A DNA stretch of 64,000 bases, taken from assembly GCF_017104565.1 (NCBI RefSeq), contig NZ_JAAGPD010000040.1, positions 1-64,000 of the forward strand, given 5' to 3'. The stretch is from Paraburkholderia sp. Tr-20389 (GTDB lineage: Bacteria; Pseudomonadota; Gammaproteobacteria; Burkholderiales; Burkholderiaceae). Below, one piece after another: positions 1-9,058 of the stretch (its first letter is position 1; each line of letters begins with the position of its first letter). The translations under genes were made by a program, and so were the position numbers. The notes under the pieces were generated by a model. That model had not been told where the DNA came from. It was given only the letters and a program-made list of their open reading frames with translations, and did no database searches.

Positions 1-126
1 TTTGCCTTCGGCTTCCTCCAGATTCGCGGTCGCCCGCGACACCCTTGCCGTTCAGCTAACCCTTCCCCTTGCCGGGTGGGTAGAGGACTTTCACCTCCAG
101 GTAAGTGCGCCCTGCCGGGCGCACCC
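1..126. other. Unassigned sequence with a perfect hairpin
   Basis: No gene is supported here. The stretch holds a perfect 8-bp hairpin, GTGCGCCC-TGCC-GGGCGCAC, at 105-124. No T-run follows it on either strand, so it is not a standard intrinsic terminator. The preceding sequence looks like the edge of a repeated intergenic element, but only one copy is visible in this window. Confidence 0.3.
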
Positions 127-153
127 ATAAAAAAGGCGGGCTCGCCGCCCGCC
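127..153 (-). terminator. Intrinsic terminator of the leftward polysaccharide operon
   Basis: Read on the minus strand, a 7-bp GC stem (GGCGGGC / GCCCGCC, 135-153) is followed by six or more T residues. It lies about 55 bases after the FkbM methyltransferase stop and marks the end of the glycosyltransferase operon. Confidence 0.85.
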
Positions 154-208
154 TCTTTGTTCGCCCTCTCCGCGTCATTGCAAGTCATTGCAAGCGCATT
201 GACACACC

Positions 209-943
209 TCACGCCGGCAACATCGCCGCCTTGCGCTTGCCGCGCTTCAACCGCCCGACGATCCGCACGGCGCCCAGCAGATACTTCGTCACATAGCGCG
301 TCGTCGCATACTCGACGAAGCCGACGGGACAGCGTGCCTGGTTCACGAACAGATGATCCTCGTGACCGTGCGATTCCTTCGAAAAATTGATCGAGCGGAA
401 GCCGAGCGCTTCGAGCCGCTGTTCGAGCCGCACCACTTCCTTGCGCTCGACGAGCCCGCAGAAGTCGTGGAATTCGATCGCGATCTGGCCGATGCCGCGC
501 AGGAACGCATCCGGCAGCGAGTCGAGCAACGGCACTTCGGCGCCTTCGATGTCGATCTTCAGCAGATCGATCGCGCCGATGCCCTGCCGCTCGGCGAACA
601 CATCGAGCCGCGAGGTCGGCACCTGGATCTCGCGATCGTCGTCGCCCGTGCGCACGAACGACGACGCTTCGGAATTCGCCGCGACGTAGAAGCTCATCGT
701 GCCGTCGCGATCGGCGATGGCGAGATTGAACGGCTTCACGCGCGCCATGTTGCCGAGCCGCGCGAAGCAGTCGGGATTCGGCTCGACCGCGTAGCACACG
801 CAGCCGTACTTCTCCGACATCAGCCGCGAGAACGTGCCGACGTTCGCGCCCAGATCGACCACCGTGCTGTCACGCCTGATAAAGCGCGGAAAAAAGGTAT
901 GTCCGCTTACACGATCCATCGCGTTCTCCAGAAACCCATTCAT
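209..943 (-). CDS. FkbM family SAM-dependent methyltransferase
   Basis: A 244-residue cytosolic methyltransferase and the last gene of the leftward polysaccharide operon. The SAM-binding motif I ([11 protein letters not shown]) lies near residues 28-38, and the family's KIDIEGAE motif is at 129-136. FkbM enzymes O-methylate sugars or other small molecules, so methylation of a sugar in the polymer or its lipid-linked precursor is the natural inference. The open frame extends upstream, but the ATG at 943 follows the preceding glycosyltransferase stop by 32 bases and starts the conserved part. The C-terminus is rich in Arg/Lys. The acceptor sugar cannot be predicted. Confidence 0.85.
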   Translation of the reverse strand: MNGFLENAMDRVSGHTFFPRFIRRDSTVVDLGANVGTFSRLMSEKYGCVCYAVEPNPDCFARLGNMARVKPFNLAIADRDGTMSFYVAANSEASSFVRTGDDDREIQVPTSRLDVFAERQGIGAIDLLKIDIEGAEVPLLDSLPDAFLRGIGQIAIEFHDFCGLVERKEVVRLEQRLEALGFRSINFSKESHGHEDHLFVNQARCPVGFVEYATTRYVTKYLLGAVRIVGRLKRGKRKAAMLPA

Positions 944-975
944 TCGCCGGGCAGCACTGCACCCATCGACACGCG

Positions 976-2133
976 TCACGCGGCAACAGGCGTGAAGCCG
1001 CGGTGCAGGCGCGACACATACAACCGTTCGAAGTGGTCCGCGATCCGCGCCCACGAATATTCGAGCGCCGTCTCGCGCGCCCGGCGACGCAGTGCCGTCC
1101 AGCGCACGGGATCGTCGAGCAGTGCCTGCAATGCGGCATCGAGCGCGGCCGCATCGCCCGGCGGCACGATCACGCCGTTGTCGCCGTCGCGTACGAACGC
1201 ACGCAAGCCGCCGATGTCCGTCACCACGGGCACGAGTCCGCACGCCATCGCTTCGAGCGGCGAGAGCGGAAAGCCTTCGTAAATCGACGGAAACGCGAGA
1301 ATGTGGCAGCCCGCGAGCATCTCGGGCAACCGCTCGTTCTGATAGGTCGGCACGGCCTTGATGCGCGCGTGCAGGCGCTCCGGAAAACGCGCGAGCGTGC
1401 GTTCGGCCGGCTCGCCCGTGCCGAACAGCGACAGCGTCACGTGCGGATGCCGCGCGAACAGCATCGGAATGGTTTGCGTCAGCGTCTCGATGCCCTTCCA
1501 GTAGTTCGCACGGCCGATGAACGCGAGGTGCAACGGCGTGTCCGTTTCAGCGGCGTCATCCTTCAGCGCTTCCTGAGCGATCGACGTGAACGTCTCGTCG
1601 ATGCCGTTGCCGATCTGCACGACCTGCTGCTCGCGAAATCCCAGCCGCGTGACGGCGAATTCGCATTCGGTATCGTTCAGCAACATCGCGACGTCGGCCC
1701 ATTTGAACGACTTCGTGCATTCCCACAGCCGCAGCCCGCCGTGATAGATGTGGTACTTCCACGTCTTCTCGACGTTGCCCGTGCGCCAGCCTTCGAGAAA
1801 CACCTCGTGCACCACCGGCTCCATCCCGTGGCTGCGCGTCACGGACAACTGCCGGCGCCGCCAGCCGAACGCGCGCCGCAACAGGTTGACCAGCCAGCCG
1901 TCGCCCGCCGACATGTCGAGCACATCGTATTGCGGATGCGCGATCACATGGAACAGCACGAACCACGGAAACAGCATCGTGCGCGCCCGCCCGCCGATGC
2001 CCTTCACGTTGTCGTGCGAATAGATGACCACTTCGTGGCCGCGCTCGCGCAGCGCCTGCGCGAGCTTCAGCGTGACCCCCGGTGCGCCCGCGTTGCGGCT
2101 CAGGGTGTGATGGATGGTGAACAGGATGTTCAT
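976..2133 (-). CDS. GT4-family glycosyltransferase
   Basis: A 385-residue GT-B fold glycosyltransferase. The N-terminal half starts with a Rossmann strand (MNILFTIHH) and carries the family's GAPG loop. The C-terminal half has the donor-binding EX7E motif, EGFPLSPLE (E286 and E294), followed by AMACGLVPVV. It adds one sugar from a nucleotide donor to the growing lipid-linked repeat unit at the inner membrane. The ATG at 2133 was chosen over the longer frame because the conserved beta strand begins there and it lies 49 bases after the upstream GT2 stop. Sugar specificity is unknown. Confidence 0.88.
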   Translation of the reverse strand: MNILFTIHHTLSRNAGAPGVTLKLAQALRERGHEVVIYSHDNVKGIGGRARTMLFPWFVLFHVIAHPQYDVLDMSAGDGWLVNLLRRAFGWRRRQLSVTRSHGMEPVVHEVFLEGWRTGNVEKTWKYHIYHGGLRLWECTKSFKWADVAMLLNDTECEFAVTRLGFREQQVVQIGNGIDETFTSIAQEALKDDAAETDTPLHLAFIGRANYWKGIETLTQTIPMLFARHPHVTLSLFGTGEPAERTLARFPERLHARIKAVPTYQNERLPEMLAGCHILAFPSIYEGFPLSPLEAMACGLVPVVTDIGGLRAFVRDGDNGVIVPPGDAAALDAALQALLDDPVRWTALRRRARETALEYSWARIADHFERLYVSRLHRGFTPVAA

Positions 2134-2182
2134 CGCGTGGCCGGCTCTCGAAATAGCGTGAAGAAAAAGTCCGTGATCGCGG

Positions 2183-3136
2183 TTATCGCGGCAGCGTCGC
2201 CGCGCGCCGCACGTTCGACATCCGCACGATCGGCACGAGTGACGACAGCGCACGGCGCTTCGCGAGATACAGCGTCAGATGCGCGAAGTAGGTGGTGATG
2301 AACGCCACGTACTTCACGAGGCTCGGATCGATGACCCGATAACGCTTCACGCCGACATACAGACGCGCCGCTTCGCAATGCTGCCGGTACACCGAGATGC
2401 CGCGCGCGCCGCGCGATGCGTTGTCGATCACGCCCGTGCCCGGCATCGTGTCGACGGCACGCAGCGCGGGCACCAGTTCGATCGAATAGCCCTTCTTCAG
2501 CGCGCGCAGCGACAGTTCCGCATCTTCGACGCCGAAGAAAATGTTCTCGTCCCAGCTGTCCGTGCTGAACAGCGCCAGCGGAAAAACGGCCGCGTGGATG
2601 TTCACGCATTGCGGCTCGTCGGCTGCCATGAAATAGCCGGCGAACGACAGCCGCACGGGATGGCATTCGGGCTGCGCCGCGCCGCTCGACGACCCACCCG
2701 TCAGCATCACGCGTTGCCGCCGTTCGAGCGGTAGCGCATCGAGCCTCGCGCGGGCCACCGAGAAAAAGTCGTGGGCGATCTGCACGTCGTCGTCGACGAA
2801 CGATACGTAGCGGCACTGCGGCGCATGCGCGAGGCAATAGCGCACCGCGTTGTTGCGATTCGCGCAGACGCCGCGCCGCGGACCTTCGAGCCACACCACG
2901 CCCGGATGCTGCGCGACCACGGCCGCATTCGCCGCGCGCACGGTGGGATCGGGCGAGTCGTCGCTGACCACGATACAGGCGGCGCGCGGCGTGCCGGACG
3001 CGAGATTGTCGAGACACGCGGCGAGCGTCGCCGTGCGGTTCATCGTCGTGATGCAGACGGCGAACGCGGGCGTCGCGGATGGGTCGACACGCGCATCCAG
3101 GCGTGCGGATTCGACGGGTTTCGGCACGGCATTCAT
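2183..3136 (-). CDS. GT2-family glycosyltransferase
   Basis: A 317-residue GT-A glycosyltransferase. The nucleotide-binding start (FAVCITTMNR) is near residue 25 and the metal-binding acidic motif VDDDV is at 114-118. An ED pair in the GVEDAELSLR segment resembles the catalytic ED of the family. The C-terminus has a hydrophobic stretch (YVAFITTYFAHLTLYLA) that may dock on the membrane. Its start overlaps the stop of the upstream GT4 gene by ATGA, so the two are translationally coupled. It probably adds one sugar of the repeat unit. Confidence 0.87.
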   Translation of the reverse strand: MNAVPKPVESARLDARVDPSATPAFAVCITTMNRTATLAACLDNLASGTPRAACIVVSDDSPDPTVRAANAAVVAQHPGVVWLEGPRRGVCANRNNAVRYCLAHAPQCRYVSFVDDDVQIAHDFFSVARARLDALPLERRQRVMLTGGSSSGAAQPECHPVRLSFAGYFMAADEPQCVNIHAAVFPLALFSTDSWDENIFFGVEDAELSLRALKKGYSIELVPALRAVDTMPGTGVIDNASRGARGISVYRQHCEAARLYVGVKRYRVIDPSLVKYVAFITTYFAHLTLYLAKRRALSSLVPIVRMSNVRRAATLPR

Positions 3137-4260
3137 CGCATCACTCCATCGGGCGACGGCACGCGCGCGTCCGTCGAGCGCGCGCGGCCGCGCGGCTGGA
3201 CCTCGTCGAGCGTGCGTTCGTAGATCGACAGGTAGGCATCGCAGACGTGCTGCACGCCGAACGTGTCGAGATTGCGGCGGGCCCGCGCGCGCCAGGCCGC
3301 GCGCCCTGCCTCGTCGGTGAGCAGCCGCTCGAGTGCGGCGGCGAGCGCGGCGGGACTGGCGGGCGGCACCAGCAGGCCCGCTTCGCCGTCGTCGAGCATT
3401 TCCGGGTTGCCGTCCACTTGCGTCGCGACGATCGCGCAGCCCGCTTCACGCGCTTCGCACAGCACGAGGCCGCCCGGCTCGCGATGCGACGCGAGCACGA
3501 ACACGTCGGCTTCGGCCAGATGCGCGCGCGGATTCGCGACGAAGCCCGTGAAGTGCGCATGCTCCGCTATGCCGAGTTCGTGCGCGAGCGCTTCCATCGC
3601 CGCGCGGTCCGGACCGTCGCCGACGAGATACAGCGCCGCGCCCGGCAGCCGCTCGCGCACCTGCGCGAACGCGCGCAGCAGGTCCTGGATGCCCTTGCGT
3701 TCGTACATGCCCGCCACCGTGACGATGCTCGGCCGTGACAGCGCGGGCGACACCGGCATTGCCTCGGGCGCGAGACGCGGCGTGCCGATCGTGCCGTTGC
3801 GCACCACGCAGAGCCGTTCGCCGCGCACGCCGCGCTTCGCCATCGACGCGGCCACGGCCTTGCTGACGGCCACCACGCGATCGCCGACGCGCATCAGCGA
3901 CGCGCTCTTCTGGAATTCGTTGTGCACGGTCGTGATGAGCGCGTAGCGCCGCCTGATCGTGGCGAAGCGGCCGAGCAGCGCGCCCGTCATCATGTGCGCG
4001 TGCACGATGTCGGGATCGCAGCGCGCGATGAGACGGTTGAAGCCGAGCATCATCGACGGCGCGCGCCACGGCTTGCGCGACTGCGCCAGCGTCACATGCT
4101 TCACGCCATGCTGCGCGAGCAGCGGCTCGAAGGCGCCGCCCGACGACGCCACCGTCACGTCATGACCGGCTGCCGCCTGCGTGCATGCGAGGTCCACCAT
4201 CATGTTGACGATGCCGTTGCCGGTCTTGCGCACGTGGTTGGCGAGATGGACGATTTTCAT
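3133..4260 (-). CDS. GT4-family glycosyltransferase
   Basis: A 375-residue GT-B enzyme. The N-terminus (MKIVHLANHV) begins the acceptor domain, the ERKG loop near residue 187 begins the donor domain, and the EX7E motif EPGGLVLCE (E261, E269) is present. Its start overlaps the stop of the beta-propeller gene (ATGA, 4257-4260), and its stop overlaps the next GT2 start. It is part of one translationally coupled operon for repeat-unit assembly. The donor sugar is not predictable. Confidence 0.88.
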   Translation of the reverse strand: MKIVHLANHVRKTGNGIVNMMVDLACTQAAAGHDVTVASSGGAFEPLLAQHGVKHVTLAQSRKPWRAPSMMLGFNRLIARCDPDIVHAHMMTGALLGRFATIRRRYALITTVHNEFQKSASLMRVGDRVVAVSKAVAASMAKRGVRGERLCVVRNGTIGTPRLAPEAMPVSPALSRPSIVTVAGMYERKGIQDLLRAFAQVRERLPGAALYLVGDGPDRAAMEALAHELGIAEHAHFTGFVANPRAHLAEADVFVLASHREPGGLVLCEAREAGCAIVATQVDGNPEMLDDGEAGLLVPPASPAALAAALERLLTDEAGRAAWRARARRNLDTFGVQHVCDAYLSIYERTLDEVQPRGRARSTDARVPSPDGVMR

Positions 4261-6686
4261 GGGGTGTCGTGGTGATCAGCGCGTACTCGTTCCGATGGCA
4301 GCGCGGCCGCCTCGACGGCGCGCGCCGGCGGCGTGAAGCGGTACATCATCGCCTTGCCGTGCCAGTCCTCTTCGACCAACACGAGGTATTCGCCCGTCGC
4401 GAGCCGGTGCGCCGTGACGGGCATCGTCACGTCGATCAGGCCGCTCGCCTCGCCCGTTTCCGGACCGGGCGCGAGACGCCCGGCGTCCTTGCCCGTGTCG
4501 CGGTCGTAGACGCGCACGACGCCCGTGCGGGTCTCGACCCCGAAGATGTAATCGCCCGCGACGGCAAAGCCGCTGAGCGACTGCGGATCGGCGGGACCCT
4601 GATCGGGCAGGTCGATCGTGTAGCGCAGCACGGGATGGCCGCTGTTCCAGTGGTCGTAGCGCGCGAGCATCGAGCCCGCACCGCGCCAGTTGAAGTCGAG
4701 GTATGGCCGCTGCGGCGTCGAGCCGCTGACGTACATCGTGTCGCTGTCGGGGAAATAGCTGATGCGCGCGATCCGGTTGAACTGCGCGGGCGGCGCGTAG
4801 CGCTGCATGGCCGCGTAGCGGTACACCGGGTTGCCCGTCGCGTCGAAACCCTGCAGCGGGAAACGGCGCAAGCCCTGCTGCGCGGCGGCCTGCCAGATGT
4901 CGCCGCGGCTGTCGACCCACCAGCCGACGACGGGCGGCCCGTCCGTCTGCGTCGTGCTCTGGCTGAAGTCGGACGGCGCGAAGCGGCCCTTGCCCGCCGT
5001 GTCGCGCCAGATCCATTCGCCGCGCGCCGGCTGGTTGCGCGGCCATGCGCCGTCGATGTGCGAATTGGCGAACAGCCCCGACGGAATCGCCGTCTCGCGG
5101 TCCGCCTCGAAGCGATAGATACGCAGGTACGTCGCGTTCATGTCGATCGTGTACAACAGCCGGTGGCCGTCGATATCGCGCACGAGGGGCGTGCCGCGCT
5201 GCCCTTGTTTCAGGTTCAGATAGGGGTCGTACGGATAGCGGAAGCGGTCGGCCGTATAACCCGCATAGCTCCACTCCTCGCCCGTGGGACGCGACAGATC
5301 CAGCGCGAAGCGCTTCGTGCCGCTATACACGGAGGGCGGCTGGCCGTCGACGAACTGCGCGCCATCGACGAACAGCAGTCCTTGCAGGCTGAAACGGCGC
5401 TTGCCATCGGGCGTATAGCTCTCGATCACGGCGCCATCGGTATTGCCCGGACCGCCGTCGAATCCGCGCGGCCCCGCGCCGTTCATCGACACGTAGACGT
5501 TCCCCGCGCGATCGACGCCCACGCCCGTCAGCCCGTTGAAGCGCAGCGGGCCGGGCGCACCGGCCCGGCCGGCATAGATGCCGTGTGCTTCGCCAAGCGT
5601 TGCCGACAGCTGCATGGGCACGTCCTCGTGACTGAAAGGGCTCGACTTCGGCGCGCTGCCGGTGCCTTGCTCCGTGTAGGCGGGCGCGCGCTGCGAAGCC
5701 GTGAAAATCAGGATTTGCTGGCGCGGACCGTTATCGGCGATCAGCAGACGACCGCGCGCATCGAGCGTGAGGTCTGCCGGCACCGTGTCCGCGGGTAGCT
5801 CGAGCGTACCGAGCACCGGGCCATTGCGCGCATGGTGGACGACGCGCGCCACGGCGTCTGTGCGGCTGCGCTCCATGATCCACAACGAGCCGTCGGGCGC
5901 GAGCGCGAGGCGGCCCGGCCCGCGCACGGAGAAGCTGCCGGCAGGCTGCATCGAATGCGTATCGAAGATGTCGATGCGGTTGTCGCGCACGTTCGACACG
6001 AACAGCCGGTTCGCATCGGCCGCAAGTCCGCGGATCGCGTCGTCGTCGTTGTCCGAGCCCGTCGTCACGGTGCGGAACGTCACGGGGCTGCCCGGCCAGT
6101 CCGCCTGGCCGTCGAACGGCACGCCCTTGCGGATGTCGGCGCGGCTGCGGCGCGACACGCCGTACCACACCACGCCCTTCTTCGGCAGATGCTTCTGCGC
6201 GGCCATCTCGTCGCCGAGGCTCACGACGATCTGCGCGGCGAACACATAGTCGTCGTTGACGGCGATGGCATCGCCGCCCAGCATCCCCCAGCCGTGCGAG
6301 CCGCCGCCGTAGCGGATCAGCTGGCCGTCGCGAAAGTGGCCGATCTCGCCGCCGCCTTCGTCCCACGGCGCGTTGGTGAACACATCGCCTTCGGGCGTCA
6401 CCGCGAGCGCCTGCACGTCGCCCTGCACCCAGCGCTCGTTCGCATAGCCCCAGGTGTTGCCGACCCACGAATTGCGATACGACAGCGAGGGATGCGCGAC
6501 GGCGGGCAGCGTGTCCGACGCCGGCGCAGGTACCGCGGCTGTCTCATGCGAAGACGCTTCGGACGTCACGGCCGCGTGGATCGGCGGGCTGCCGGAACCG
6601 AGCGCGAGCAGCAGCGCGATCACGGGCAGCGACAGCACGCCGCCGCAGACGAGCCATTCGAAAGTCCGGCGGCCCGCGGGTGTCAT
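4257..6686 (-). CDS. Membrane-anchored NHL/SMP30-like beta-propeller protein
   Basis: An 809-residue protein with one N-terminal hydrophobic segment (about residues 9-31), which fits a signal anchor or uncleaved signal, and a large periplasmic part. The exported part shows repeated strands typical of six-bladed propellers, for example GLAADANRLFVSN, LALAPDGSLWIM, LTLDARGRLLIADN, VGVDRAGNVYVSM and WWVDSRGDIWQAA. No enzyme motif is recognised. Its place between glycosyltransferase genes (15-base gap upstream, ATGA overlap downstream) argues for a role in assembly, modification or export of the polymer, perhaps as a carbohydrate-binding or scaffold protein. It could also be a lactonase- or lyase-like enzyme. 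Function unknown. Confidence 0.75.
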   Translation of the reverse strand: MTPAGRRTFEWLVCGGVLSLPVIALLLALGSGSPPIHAAVTSEASSHETAAVPAPASDTLPAVAHPSLSYRNSWVGNTWGYANERWVQGDVQALAVTPEGDVFTNAPWDEGGGEIGHFRDGQLIRYGGGSHGWGMLGGDAIAVNDDYVFAAQIVVSLGDEMAAQKHLPKKGVVWYGVSRRSRADIRKGVPFDGQADWPGSPVTFRTVTTGSDNDDDAIRGLAADANRLFVSNVRDNRIDIFDTHSMQPAGSFSVRGPGRLALAPDGSLWIMERSRTDAVARVVHHARNGPVLGTLELPADTVPADLTLDARGRLLIADNGPRQQILIFTASQRAPAYTEQGTGSAPKSSPFSHEDVPMQLSATLGEAHGIYAGRAGAPGPLRFNGLTGVGVDRAGNVYVSMNGAGPRGFDGGPGNTDGAVIESYTPDGKRRFSLQGLLFVDGAQFVDGQPPSVYSGTKRFALDLSRPTGEEWSYAGYTADRFRYPYDPYLNLKQGQRGTPLVRDIDGHRLLYTIDMNATYLRIYRFEADRETAIPSGLFANSHIDGAWPRNQPARGEWIWRDTAGKGRFAPSDFSQSTTQTDGPPVVGWWVDSRGDIWQAAAQQGLRRFPLQGFDATGNPVYRYAAMQRYAPPAQFNRIARISYFPDSDTMYVSGSTPQRPYLDFNWRGAGSMLARYDHWNSGHPVLRYTIDLPDQGPADPQSLSGFAVAGDYIFGVETRTGVVRVYDRDTGKDAGRLAPGPETGEASGLIDVTMPVTAHRLATGEYLVLVEEDWHGKAMMYRFTPPARAVEAAALPSERVRADHHDTP

Positions 6687-6701
6687 GGCCGGTCTGCGCG
6701 C

Positions 6702-7868
6702 TCAGAACACATCGATCGCCTCGCGATAGACGCGCGCAACCTGCGCCGCCACCACGGGATGATCGAAGTTCATGCGTGCATACGTGCGGCACGCATCGGC
6801 GTCGGGCAGCACGCGCTCGCCGCGCAGCGCGTCGGCGATGCCGCTGCCGATCGCATGAAAGCCGCCCGAGGGGAGCACCAGATCGGGCGACAGCGGCGCC
6901 ACGGCTTCCGGCAAGCCACCCACGGGCGTCACCAGCACGGGCGTGCCCGCCGCAAGCGATTCGATCGTCGTGAGGCCGAAGCCTTCGAGTGCGACGGTCG
7001 GCACCACGGTCACATCGGCGGAGCCAAACCAGAGCGGCAGTTCGTCGTCGGGCACGAAGCCCGCGAGCTGCACATGGTTGTCGAGTCCGCGTGCGGAGAT
7101 ACGCGCGCGCAACTGCTGTTCGAGCGGCCCCTTGCCCGCGATCGTCATCAGCACATCGGGCACGGCAGCCTTCACGACGAACATCGCGTCGATCAGATCT
7201 TCGAGCCCCATGCGCGATACGAGACGCCGCACGCAAAACAGGGTCGGCCGGTCCTGCGGCAGTCCAAGCCGCTCGCGCGCTTCGCGCTTCGAGAGGCCCG
7301 TATCGAAACGCGCTACGTCGACGCAGCCCGGCACCACGCGGATGCGGTCTTCGCGCACGCCGTAGTCCTGATGCAGGATCTGGCCGAACGCGTGCGACAG
7401 CACGATATGACGCGTGCCGCCGCGATACACGAAGCGTTCGAGCGAATGGCGCAGCGCGCGCGAAATGCGCCCGCGCCCTTCCGAACCCGACTCGGCGGCC
7501 CACGGCCCGTGAAAGTGCACGACGCGCGGCACGCTGTGGAACACGCCTGCGGTCGGCGCGGTATAGAGCGCGAAATGCGTCGCGACGACATCGGGCATGC
7601 GCGCACGCCGCAGCCGGTTCGAATGCATGCGCGCACCGAGCAGCCGCGTGCCGAGCCGCGACTGCGCGGTCGCGAACGCCTGCACCGCGCCGTCCGACGC
7701 CTCGATCACGTTCGCACTGCCCGCGACCAGTCCGCGCACGTTGACGCCCTGCGCCGGCAGCGACTTGACGAGCGCCATGAACATGCGGTCCAGGCCGCCC
7801 GGCCGCTCGCCGAACCAGTGCATGCCGATTTGCAACGAATCGATCGAATCGCTCATGCCCGCACTCAT
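6702..7868 (-). CDS. GT4-family glycosyltransferase
   Basis: A 388-residue GT-B glycosyltransferase. The G-rich acceptor loop is GERPGGLDRM near residues 20-29, and the EX7E motif is EGFGLTTIE, followed by SLAAGTPVLVTPVGG. The long open frame upstream is a high-GC artefact. The ATG at 7868 overlaps the TGA of the preceding GT4 gene (ATGA), so the start is well supported; a second ATG four codons on is possible. One of four GT4 enzymes in this operon, which implies a repeat unit of at least four or five sugars. Confidence 0.87.
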   Translation of the reverse strand: MSAGMSDSIDSLQIGMHWFGERPGGLDRMFMALVKSLPAQGVNVRGLVAGSANVIEASDGAVQAFATAQSRLGTRLLGARMHSNRLRRARMPDVVATHFALYTAPTAGVFHSVPRVVHFHGPWAAESGSEGRGRISRALRHSLERFVYRGGTRHIVLSHAFGQILHQDYGVREDRIRVVPGCVDVARFDTGLSKREARERLGLPQDRPTLFCVRRLVSRMGLEDLIDAMFVVKAAVPDVLMTIAGKGPLEQQLRARISARGLDNHVQLAGFVPDDELPLWFGSADVTVVPTVALEGFGLTTIESLAAGTPVLVTPVGGLPEAVAPLSPDLVLPSGGFHAIGSGIADALRGERVLPDADACRTYARMNFDHPVVAAQVARVYREAIDVF

Positions 7869-9058
7869 GATTCGACCGACATCGGCGCATGCGCGGCCGG
7901 GTTCGCGGCGATGGCGCGGCGCACACGGACCTGCTCGTACAGCGACAGGTAGCGTTGCGCCATCGTCTGCCAGCCCAGCGTCGCCGCGAGTTCGCGCGCC
8001 GCCTGCCCCATCTTGCGCGCGCGCTCGCCGTCGCTCGCCAGTCGTCCGATCGCGTCCGCGAGACCGTGCGCGTCGTCGGGATGATCGAGCACGATGCCGC
8101 ACTCGGGTGGAATCACCTCGGCGCCGCCCGCCGTCTGCACCGTCACGACAGGCAGCGCGGCCGCGAGCGCTTCGAGCAGCACGAGGCTCATCGCTTCGTA
8201 GCGCGAAGGAAACACGAACGCATCGACGGAACGCATCAGCGCGGGCATGTCCTTCACCAGATCCGTGAAATGCACGCGCTCCGCGAGCCCGAGCGACGCG
8301 GCCAGCGCGGGATACGGACTGTTGCGCAGGATCCCCGCCACCACCAGATGCACATGCGGCGGCGTCAGCGCGAGCGCACGCAGCGCCGTGTCGAGATTCT
8401 TGCGCGCGACCCGCAGATCGCCCGCGAACAGCAGCAGAAACGGCGCCTGCGGCAAACCGAAACGCTCGCGCTGCGCTACGCCCGGCGCGAACTCGTCGAT
8501 ATCGACGCCGTTGTGAATGACCTGCAGACGTGCCGCATCGATGCCGAGCGCGCGCACTTCGCCGCGCACTTTCTCCGACACGGGCACGACCACGTCGGTG
8601 TGCTGGAACGCCCACTTCTCCAGATGCGCATTCAGACGCGTATAGCTCACCTGATACGCGTGGTACAGGTTGCGAAAGAAGCGGAACGGATAGAAACCGC
8701 AGCGATACCAGCCGTCGTGCACGAAATGCACGGTGTTGACGTCGGCGCGCGCCCACGCGATGAAGCCGTTCACATGCACGATGTCGAACTCGTCGCGGTG
8801 CGCGCGGATCCACATGCCGCTCTTCCATGCGAACTGCTGGTATTGCAGCAGACGCGTGGGCAGTCGGCCCGCTTCGATGCGAACGAAGCGCACGCCCGGA
8901 TGCTCCAGCAGTTCCTGCGCCGCGCGCGAAGCCAGCAGCGTGACCGTATGGCCCGCCGCCAACGCGGCGCGCACGATTTCGTAGTTGACGCGCCCCTGGC
9001 CGTCGTTCTTCGCGACGACATGCGTGACGATCAGGATCCGCATGCGTTTGCCGTTCAT
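7865..9058 (-). CDS. GT4-family glycosyltransferase
   Basis: A 397-residue GT-B glycosyltransferase beginning MNGKRMRILIV. Its start overlaps the stop of the Wzy-like gene and its stop overlaps the next GT4 start, both by ATGA. The donor-site motif reads EAMSLVLLE, followed by ALAAALPVVTVQTAGG. VSEKVRGE and a VIHNGVDIDEF segment before it match GT4 enzymes that use NDP-sugars. It acts in the cytoplasm at the inner membrane. Confidence 0.88.
   Translation of the reverse strand: MNGKRMRILIVTHVVAKNDGQGRVNYEIVRAALAAGHTVTLLASRAAQELLEHPGVRFVRIEAGRLPTRLLQYQQFAWKSGMWIRAHRDEFDIVHVNGFIAWARADVNTVHFVHDGWYRCGFYPFRFFRNLYHAYQVSYTRLNAHLEKWAFQHTDVVVPVSEKVRGEVRALGIDAARLQVIHNGVDIDEFAPGVAQRERFGLPQAPFLLLFAGDLRVARKNLDTALRALALTPPHVHLVVAGILRNSPYPALAASLGLAERVHFTDLVKDMPALMRSVDAFVFPSRYEAMSLVLLEALAAALPVVTVQTAGGAEVIPPECGIVLDHPDDAHGLADAIGRLASDGERARKMGQAARELAATLGWQTMAQRYLSLYEQVRVRRAIAANPAAHAPMSVES

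Noticed and set aside
5832-7952. 706-codon plus-strand ORF opposite the propeller and GT4 genes
   Set aside because: Crosses two real genes on the other strand and has no recognisable protein features.
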